Assembly (NCBI GenBank): GCA_033977485.1 | Contig: CM066988.1 | Coordinates: 76,357,669 to 76,421,668 of the forward strand | Direction: 5' to 3' | From: Hydrangea macrophylla | Lineage: Eukaryota; Streptophyta; Magnoliopsida; Cornales; Hydrangeaceae | DNA: 64,000 nucleotides | Shown: positions 57,260 to 64,000 of the stretch, piece after piece | How the letters are laid out: the number at the start of each line of letters is the position of its first letter | Position numbering within the stretch: position 1 is the stretch's first letter | Made by a program: the position numbers and the translations under genes | Notes under the pieces: generated by a model | Database searches by the model: none | Told to the model about the DNA's origin: nothing | What the model saw: the letters and a program-made list of their open reading frames with translations, nothing else

Positions 57260-58260
57260 TGTTTGCACCTAAAAAATACACTTTTTAAGTTAAAATTTAT
57301 ATAAGGCTGATTAAGATTTTTTAATCAGACTCATGAGACCGAACAACAAATATAGCAAACAGTTTGTGATCGGACTAACTCTATTCGGACTGATCATCAT
57401 TTACTCAGATTGGGTAACCTGTCTTATTCGGACTTATTTGGTAAAGCCAGCACGTGTGCTCACATGCTCCATCGGCCTCAAGCTTGTTCGCATATTTCAT
57501 TCAGTCACTTTGGAGAATAAAGTAATAGTGGGTCCCAAATGTACTTAATTTCCTAGGTTGCCCGTGGGTCCATGCAATTTATGTTCACAATCGGGCTGAC
57601 TATCACATGATCAGACTGATCATGCAAGTGCCAACTACCAAGGCATTTTGGCCCCAACTTTGGCTTCTTTAATGGCTTGGGCTTTGGCAAGTATGTGTTG
57701 GGCTTATCAGATTGCCATTTAGATTAACAATGTGGGTCCAAGCCATTATCATATCATGGTCTTCAATCTCTTATTTGGTAACATTATTGGTGGGCCTAGC
57801 ACATGGATAATTCAGTGTTTCTTCAAATGTGAAACACCAATTCGGGCTACCACCATAATGAGGTGGTGATGTGATGAATCGGGCTGTACACGTGACTAGT
57901 TAACCTTCAATCGGGCTATACACACTTCATTAATTATATTAACACATGCCATGCGGGCTGATGCCAAATGGCAAATTGGGGGAAAACATCACGTGGATGG
58001 CAAGTGAATCTCATCAACATATGGTAGGCCCCATCAATTGGCTTCACTTTTTGTTTGGCATGGAACAAGTTAAAGGTTACCCTACGGCCACCATCTTTAT
58101 TTCATTTGATCATTTTGAAATTATATGGTGGGCCACTTATGGAAATATATCACTCCTAACATTTCTCTATGTGATAATATTACCATATTGTTGATAAGGG
58201 AGGATATTGAAGATGATATTATCACTATTGGCATATTTTAATAAAAGGAAAGATAATATC
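57260..58260 (+). repeat. 3' LTR of the non-autonomous element, truncated by the Tekay insertion
   Basis: Starts TGTTTGCACCTAAAAAATAC as in the first LTR. Continues with related but diverged sequence rich in TCGGACT and CGGGCTG motifs to ...GATAATATC at 58260. The rest should lie beyond the right end of the Tekay element. Confidence 0.6.
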
Positions 58261-58923
58261 TGTCACGCCCCGACGTAGCATAATTCAAGAAAGCATTTAA
58301 TTTCCTTTATGGACTCGTAGGTCGTGACAAGTGAGTATGACCAATTGTCCCTGCAACAAATAACTTAACAAACATTTCTAGAGCAAAGGATACTAATAAA
58401 CATAAGCTCTGAAATTTAAAACTTACTAAACTATTACATAAGTCAATGTCTTAGGCACTAAACGCCCTTATTCAAAAGCTATTCTCCAGTCTATTACAAC
58501 TTCAGAAAATGAAAGACATAGGAAAATAATAAGCAGCCTCCTGGAAAGTTCCCTGCCTCTAACTAGCATAGTCGAAGTACCCTGGCTGCTCCTGCCCCTG
58601 AAAATCTGGACATACAGTCCAGGACGCATCAACGCCGTCAGCTTATGAAAGCTGGTGAGTAAAATAAACAAGTGCTCGCAATGTATATATAAGCAAATAA
58701 ACAACGGTACCATTTAACTTTAACAGTAATATATTCAAGGTTCCAATTCCAACATAATCACGGGGGAATATAGTAATAAATAAATACGAAATTGTACATG
58801 AATTGTGAAACATCTTATTTTGCCAATTCTTTCCTTTAGAACAATCCACTTAAATCAATACATTATTTCAGCTACCAGAAGTAATAAGTATTCAGTCATC
58901 CAATTCACACACTACACTATCGC

Positions 58924-59282
58924 CTCCAATACCAGGAATACTATCCGATCAGTATTGAAGTCACACACCACACTACTGCCTCAGATACCAGGAATACTAT
59001 CCGATCGATATCTAGACTGATCACAACCAACCATCGCTCCGGATATCAGGAATACTATCCGATCAATATCCGAAACGCGCGCCTTAGATACCAGGAATAC
59101 TATCCGATCGATATCTAAGTCGTACACAACACTATCACCATCGCTTCGGATATCAGGAATACTATCCGATCAATATCCGAAACGCGCGCCTTAGATACCA
59201 GGAATACTATCCGATCGATATCTAAGTCGTACACGACACTGTCGCCTCCAATACCAGGAATACTATCCGATCGATATTGAGG
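58924..59282 (-). repeat. Seven stem-loop repeats with covarying arms in the Tekay LTR
   Basis: The core CAGGAATACTATCCGATC occurs seven times. Each copy has inverted flanks whose sequence changes together: CAATA with TATTG (first and last), AGATA with TATCT (three copies, two extended to TTAGATA/TATCTAA) and CGGATAT with ATATCCG (two copies). Inside the core GGA faces TCC. The paired changes keep the hairpins. Confidence 0.85.
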
Positions 59283-59576
59283 TCGCACACCAGACCGCTA
59301 CTCTTTACTCTTTTCACGCTTCTCACACACATGCATGTTGACACAACCTCAACCCTAATATGTATGTCAATGTTTCATAAATAACACCATTAATAAATCA
59401 CAAAGCCGGATAATCGTACGAGCATAAAATTTCGGCCTAAGTTGTTCTTGTTTCGTACAATCATTAAAACATAGACCTTTAAAACAATATTTTTGCCAAA
59501 CAGTTCTTTGAAATCTCCCAAAACATTTTCCAAACAGTCCCTTACCAAAAATCACACAAACTGCCAAAACTGCCAC

Positions 59577-59735
59577 CTCGCGCGAGCGGATCGCGCGAGC
59601 GAGGGGGAAGGCAGATCGCGCGAGCGGATCGCGCGCGCGGAGGGGCTGGACAGGTCGCGCGAGCGGATCGCGCGCGCGAGGGGGGGGAAAGGTCCGCGCG
59701 AGCGAACCTCGCGCGAGCGGGTCGCGCGCGCGAGT
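59577..59735 (-). repeat. CG-rich GCGCGAGCGGATCGCGCG array in the Tekay LTR
   Basis: About five imperfect repeats of a CGCGCGAGCGGATCGCGCG-like unit separated by G-rich spacers. An extreme CpG density in an otherwise A+T-rich LTR. Frames through it on both strands are low-complexity Arg/Ala. Confidence 0.85.
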
Positions 59736-60769
59736 TCTTGCAGAATGCCATCTTCTTCGTCTTCTCCCCTGTTTTCAGTTTCTGGACTGAAATTACCCAG
59801 TTTCAGATTCTGTTCGTACCAAGACAAGTGATATATGGTTCTTCTCGGTTTTCCGCGTAGATTAAGAATACGCGATCAATTTTAACTAATACGGATTATA
59901 TCTCTAAATATTCGCGATTAAAGGGAGGGTGTCAAAACTTTAAATCAACCGTTCGTCGCGATACGGATGAATTAAGTCGTAGGATTCGAACCGTAGCCTA
60001 TTGGCATCGATATCTTTCATTCCCAATTTACAGAATCGATTTTGGTTACGATTTCTAAAACTTCAATTTCCAAGCTTTAATGGTGTATTGATATATATAC
60101 ACCTATACACACATATATTAACTGAAATACACATATATAGACATTGAGAGTGAGTTTAAATTACTCACTGAGGTTAATTACACAGAGAATTTGAGACCGA
60201 GAGTTTCCGTCGTCGAATTCCGTCGTCCAACTCTACTCCTCCGTCTTCCTCTCTTGATATATATATATATATATGTCTGTGTATGTGACTGAATATATAT
60301 GTATATAATCTGTATGTGTGTGTTGTGTGATGATCTTTGAGAGATTGAGAGAGGTTGAGAGAATTTGAGAGAGTTTGAGAGTGAGAGATGAGAGACTGTG
60401 AGTGAGTGATTGAGAGAGAGAGACACCAACGTATATACTGATATATGATTGGGCTCCAAGCTATGGGCGGATTTCGCCCGGTGTGGTTGAGCTCACGTGC
60501 TCCCACACCCCAAACGCGGTATAAGGCGCAGACTAAATCATAAACTGGTATTTTCTGGTTTAAAATAAAATACAGAAAATTATACTAATGTAGGAATTAA
60601 ATTCCCAGTTTATACAAAATATAGATATCGATTTTGAAACCATAGAAAGTATTTTGGAAATTACAGTTTGACCCCAGATAAATATTTATAAATAGAAATT
60701 AAATCAACTACTCATGAAAATAAAATGCAATATTTATTTATTAGTGATAGTAAAATACAGGGCGTTACA

Positions 60770-60813
60770 CCCTACCCACCTTAACAGAGATTTCGCCCCG
60801 AAATCTGAGCTAA
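60770..60813 (-). other. Tekay polypurine tract and 3' untranslated spacer
   Basis: The minus strand reads TTAAGGTGGGTAGGG just before the LTR start TGTAACGCCC. The pol stop codon lies only about 45 bp away, typical of Tekay. Confidence 0.75.
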
Positions 60814-63800
60814 CTAATCCTGAAACAACTCGGGGTATCTAGTCCTCATGTCTGACTCTAACACCCACGACGCCTCTCCTTCGTCATGATGCCTCCACTG
60901 AACTTTAACCAAAGGAACGTCTCTTCTCCTCAGCCTCTTGATACTCTGGTCGAGAATTCTCACAGGTCTATCCTTGTAAACCACATTCTGACTTGTCTCA
61001 ATATCATCAAAATTAACCACATGTGAAGGGTCCCGTATGTATTTCCTTAACATACTGACATGGAACACATTATGAACACCAGACATCTTTGGTGGCAACG
61101 CGAGCCGATAAGCCACTTTCCCAACATGCTCCAAAACCTCGAACGGTCCGATGAAACGAGGTGCCAGCTTCCCTCTCTTCTGACCAAAACGTACTATTCC
61201 ACGAACAGGTGAAACCTTTAGGAGTACGTGATCACCGATACTGAACTCCAAGTCCTTTCGTCGTCGATCCGCATAACTCTTATGCCTACTCTGTGCAGTT
61301 TTCATCATTTCCTTGACCAGTGAAATCTTCTCATTGGTCTCTCTCACCAAATCTGGTCCCAAAAGTTCTGTGTCTCCCACTTCAGCCCAACACAACGGAG
61401 ATCGACAAGGTCGTCCGTACAAAGCTTCGAACGGCGCCATTCCAATACTCGAGTGATAACTGTTGTTATACGCAAATTCAACCAAAGGTAAGTGCGTCTC
61501 CCAAGACTCTTCAAAGTCGATTGCACAAGCTCTGAGCATATCTTCCATAATCTGATTAACACGCTCGGTCTGCCCATCGGTCTGAGGATGGAATGCAGTA
61601 CTCATCTTGAGCGAAGTTCCCATAGCCTTCTGCAGACTTTCCCAAAATCCCGAGGTAAAACGTGCATCGCGGTCTAATACAATTGTCACAGGTGCACCGT
61701 GCAGTCGCACCACTTGTTGAAGATACATTCGACTCATCCGTTCTACTGGGTAAGTCATATTGTACGCGATAAAGTGTGCAGACTTCGTCAAACGATCCAC
61801 AATTACCCAAATCGCGTCATGATTCTGTTGTGACCGGGGTAATCCAACCACAAAATCCATAGTTATGTGCTCCCACTTCCATCCTGGAACAGGTAAGGGT
61901 TGCAACAATCCCGAGGGTCTCTGATGTTCGGCCTTCACTTGTTGACAAGTCAAACATTTAGACACAAACTCGGCTACTTCTCGCTTCATCCCTTCCCACC
62001 AGAAGTTTCTCTTCAGGTCCTTATACATCTTCGTTCCTCCTGGGTGTACTGTCAGTCTCGATTTATGTGCTTCTTCGAGAATATCTTTTCTCAAATCTCC
62101 TGAATCTGGCACACACAATCTGTCTCGACACCTGTACCCTCCATCGGCCCCAACCTTCCATTCTGTCGGGTCCTTCTCTAACATCTTGGCGAACCATGCT
62201 TGAAACTTCTCATCTTCCTTCTGGGCTTCGATGATTCGACTCACAAGTGTTGGTTGTACCATGAGGCACCCAAAGTGCTGCCCGGCACTTCCCTCAGAAA
62301 CCTGCATATCAAATTCTGCGATTGTCTCTAAAGCTTTCCATTCCCTCAACATCAATGAAGCAATCATTCCTCGAGGCTTCCGGCTTAGGGCGTCAGCGAC
62401 TACATTAGCCTTACCGGGGTGGTACTCTAATGTAAAGTCGTAATCCTTGATCAGTTCCATCCACCGACGTTGCCTCATGTTCAACTCCTTCTGAGTAAAC
62501 AAATACTTAAGGCTTTTGTGGTCTGAGAACAAATCAAATTTCTCCCCATAGAGGTAGTGTCTCCAGATCTTAAGCGCGAACACTACTGCTGCCAGCTCTA
62601 AATCATGAGTTGGGTAGTTCAATTCATTCGGCTTCAACTGTCGTGAACCATAGGCGATAACCTTTCCGTCTTGCATAAGGACACATCCCAATCCTTGATA
62701 CGAGGCGTCACTAAAAATAGTGAACTTCTCACCATCCCTTGGTATCGCAAGCACTGGCGCTGTTGTCAATCTCTCTTTCAATTCCAGAAAAGCGCGTTCA
62801 TGCTTATCAGTCCATTCAAACTTCAAATCTTTCTTAGTCAAACCAGTTAACGGGGCTGCTATCTTTGAGAAACCTTCTACAAATCTCCGATAGTAACCAG
62901 CTAGTCCCAGAAAACTTCTGACTTCTGTAGCATTGGTCGGCCGAGTCCAATTCGCCACTGCATCGGTCTTTGATGAGTCAACTGCGATTCCTTGTTGAGA
63001 GATCACATGCCCGAGAAACTTAACTTCCTGAAGCCAGAATTCACACTTGCTGAATTTAGCATACAGGCGGTGATCCTTGAGAGTCTGCAACGCGATCCTC
63101 AGGTGTTGTTCATGCTCTTCCTCTGACTTGGAATAGATCAAAATATCATCAATAAAGACAATAACGAATTGATCTAAGTATGGCTTGAATACTCTGTTCA
63201 TCAAGTCCATAAACACAGCCGGAGCATTCGTCATCCCAAACGGCATCACTAAGAACTCATAGTGTCCGTATCTCGTCCTGAAAGCGGTCTTAGGTATGTC
63301 TTCCTTCCGCACCCTCAACTGGTGATACCCTGACCGTAGATCAATCTTAGAAAAGGTCGTGGCTCCTTGCAACTGATCAAACAGATCGTCTATCCGAGGT
63401 AAAGGATACTTATTCTTGATAGTAACCTTATTCAGTTCTCGGTAGTCAATACACAGCCGCATTGACCCATCCTTCTTCTTCACAAACAACACTGGTGCTC
63501 CCCAGGGTGAAGTACTTGGACGAACAAAACCCAACTTCTCAAGTTCTTGAACTTGTTCCTTCAGCTCCAACAGCTCTGTAGGGGCCATCCTGTAGGGAAC
63601 CTTGGTTATAGGTCGAGTACCTGGCACCAATTCCACACAGAATTCTATGTCCCTTTCCGGCGGTAATCCTGAAATATCTCGGAATACTTCCTCGAACTCT
63701 TTGATTACCGGTATTGATGATACTGTCACCTCTGCACTGACAACCTCAATGTTTGCTAGGCATCTAGTGAGGAACATATCACCCGAAGGGTTACATTGGA

Positions 63801-64000
63801 AATCGAAGAGTTGATTCCCCTTGTCTGCAAATGTGATCTTCTTCCTTGCACAATCCAACTTCGCATGATTCTTCTCGAGCCAATCCATTCCCAGGATTAT
63901 ATCAAACTCCTTCATCGACAGAACCACCAAACTTGCCAAACGTTCACGGTCTCCCAACCGTAGAGGACAATCCTTACACACATGTAATAACTTGACGGTG
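60814..64000 (-). CDS. pol: Tekay pol polyprotein (partial, 5' end outside the window)
   Basis: At least 1055 codons, open to the window edge. The visible part starts in the protease ([10 protein letters not shown], residue about 26, counted from a GTG at 63981 that is only an arbitrary marker). [10 protein letters not shown] (Asp 214), [12 protein letters not shown] (246) and FIDD (277-280). RNase H: Asp 425, Glu 462, Asp 487. Integrase: HHCC ([14 protein letters not shown]), catalytic Asp 709, Asp 770 and Glu 806 with 35 residues between the last two. The tail ends with a chromodomain (about 1000-1055: [27 protein letters not shown]) that may target heterochromatin. All catalytic residues and the reading frame are intact, so it could be autonomous if its 5' half is also intact. 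Confidence 0.94.
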   Translation of the reverse strand, partial: TVKLLHVCKDCPLRLGDRERLASLVVLSMKEFDIILGMDWLEKNHAKLDCARKKITFADKGNQLFDFQCNPSGDMFLTRCLANIEVVSAEVTVSSIPVIKEFEEVFRDISGLPPERDIEFCVELVPGTRPITKVPYRMAPTELLELKEQVQELEKLGFVRPSTSPWGAPVLFVKKKDGSMRLCIDYRELNKVTIKNKYPLPRIDDLFDQLQGATTFSKIDLRSGYHQLRVRKEDIPKTAFRTRYGHYEFLVMPFGMTNAPAVFMDLMNRVFKPYLDQFVIVFIDDILIYSKSEEEHEQHLRIALQTLKDHRLYAKFSKCEFWLQEVKFLGHVISQQGIAVDSSKTDAVANWTRPTNATEVRSFLGLAGYYRRFVEGFSKIAAPLTGLTKKDLKFEWTDKHERAFLELKERLTTAPVLAIPRDGEKFTIFSDASYQGLGCVLMQDGKVIAYGSRQLKPNELNYPTHDLELAAVVFALKIWRHYLYGEKFDLFSDHKSLKYLFTQKELNMRQRRWMELIKDYDFTLEYHPGKANVVADALSRKPRGMIASLMLREWKALETIAEFDMQVSEGSAGQHFGCLMVQPTLVSRIIEAQKEDEKFQAWFAKMLEKDPTEWKVGADGGYRCRDRLCVPDSGDLRKDILEEAHKSRLTVHPGGTKMYKDLKRNFWWEGMKREVAEFVSKCLTCQQVKAEHQRPSGLLQPLPVPGWKWEHITMDFVVGLPRSQQNHDAIWVIVDRLTKSAHFIAYNMTYPVERMSRMYLQQVVRLHGAPVTIVLDRDARFTSGFWESLQKAMGTSLKMSTAFHPQTDGQTERVNQIMEDMLRACAIDFEESWETHLPLVEFAYNNSYHSSIGMAPFEALYGRPCRSPLCWAEVGDTELLGPDLVRETNEKISLVKEMMKTAQSRHKSYADRRRKDLEFSIGDHVLLKVSPVRGIVRFGQKRGKLAPRFIGPFEVLEHVGKVAYRLALPPKMSGVHNVFHVSMLRKYIRDPSHVVNFDDIETSQNVVYKDRPVRILDQSIKRLRRRDVPLVKVQWRHHDEGEASWVLESDMRTRYPELFQD

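Larger units (their letters stand above)
54148..58260 (+). mobile_element. Non-autonomous LTR retrotransposon, split at its 3' LTR
   Basis: A first LTR (54148-55551) is followed by a primer-site-like sequence, an internal region of about 1.7 kb with one ORF and no pol, a purine tract, and a second LTR start (57260) sharing the first 35 bases TGTTTGCACCTAAAAAATAC... The two LTRs are strongly diverged but keep the same layout (TCGGACTGAT motifs, then TGATAATATT-rich end). The second is interrupted at 58260 by the Tekay LTR, so its end and the target duplication are outside the window. Confidence 0.65.
58261..60769 (-). repeat. Tekay 3' LTR
   Basis: 2509 bp; plus-strand ends TGTCACGCCCCGAC and GGGCGTTACA. 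It contains a seven-copy stem-loop repeat (58924-59282), a CG-rich array (59577-59735), a (TA)n tract (60257-60275) and a GA-rich stretch (60335-60425). No coding sequence. Confidence 0.93.
58261..64000 (-). mobile_element. Tekay-type chromovirus (Ty3/gypsy), 5' part outside the window
   Basis: The 3' LTR (58261-60769, minus orientation) is followed by a purine tract and a pol frame with protease end, RT, RNase H, integrase and a C-terminal chromodomain. The chromodomain and the integrase C-terminal sequence place it among chromoviruses, most like Tekay/Del. The left 5-bp flank ATATC (58256-58260) is the likely target duplication; the right one is not visible. No stop or frameshift in the visible coding part. 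Confidence 0.92.

Noticed and set aside
59493..59831. Arg/Ala-rich ORFs on both strands
   Set aside because: Low-complexity reading of the CG-rich LTR array.
60174..60506. 110-codon ORF in the Tekay LTR
   Set aside because: Simple-sequence GA/TA-rich LTR region; no domain.

Overview
The window is plant nuclear DNA made almost entirely of nested LTR retrotransposons. Evidence for an angiosperm, probably a eudicot: A+T-rich intergenic sequence, TG...CA long terminal repeats, tRNA primer-binding sites, and the plant-specific Tat, Athila and Tekay lineages of Ty3/gypsy, together with Copia polyproteins, MITEs and a plant mobile domain (PMD) gene fragment. I found no intact host gene, rRNA gene or functional tRNA gene. 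The species cannot be named from the sequence.

Layout. (1) Positions 1 to 45758 are one old, giant Tat-lineage Ty3/gypsy element on the + strand (about 19 kb once insertions are removed). Its 5' LTR is cut by the window edge (1-2412) and its 3' LTR is complete (42566-45758). In between lie a primer-binding site, a leader with 51-bp tandem repeats, decayed gag, protease, G-patch, reverse transcriptase, RNase H, a second RNase H and integrase, then two antisense genes: a DUF7745-like fragment and an intron-containing PMD gene. Three later insertions split it. A 3391-bp solo LTR (8138-11528, target duplication GGCAC) sits in the RT. A complete 14.2-kb Athila-type element (17785-31981, target duplication GTGTC) sits in the first PMD exon. 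A very young Copia element lies on the - strand (32854-41593), followed by an extra 458-bp piece of its own leader (32396-32853).

(2) 45759-50730 holds an old, internally deleted Copia element with clusters of CAATCGATTG-type palindromes upstream. (3) 50730-54147 is non-coding intergenic DNA with one 400-bp MITE and a compound inverted-repeat MITE. (4) 54148-58260 is a non-autonomous LTR element (LTR, primer site, one acidic unknown ORF, polypurine tract, start of the second LTR). (5) A Tekay-type chromovirus on the - strand has inserted into that second LTR: 3' LTR 58261-60769 and an uninterrupted pol reading frame running off the right edge (60814-64000).

Relative age by nesting and LTR identity: Tat element (LTRs with many indels) is older than the solo LTR and the Athila element (about 20-25 LTR differences in 2404 bp by eye), and the Copia element is youngest (one LTR difference seen). 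The Tekay element's age cannot be judged because its other LTR is outside the window. The observations I rate highest are the covarying stem-loop repeats in the Tekay LTR, the tRNA-like Pol III-type module in both Athila LTRs, the spliced PMD gene carried antisense in the Tat element, and the Copia element with a duplicated LTR-leader end.
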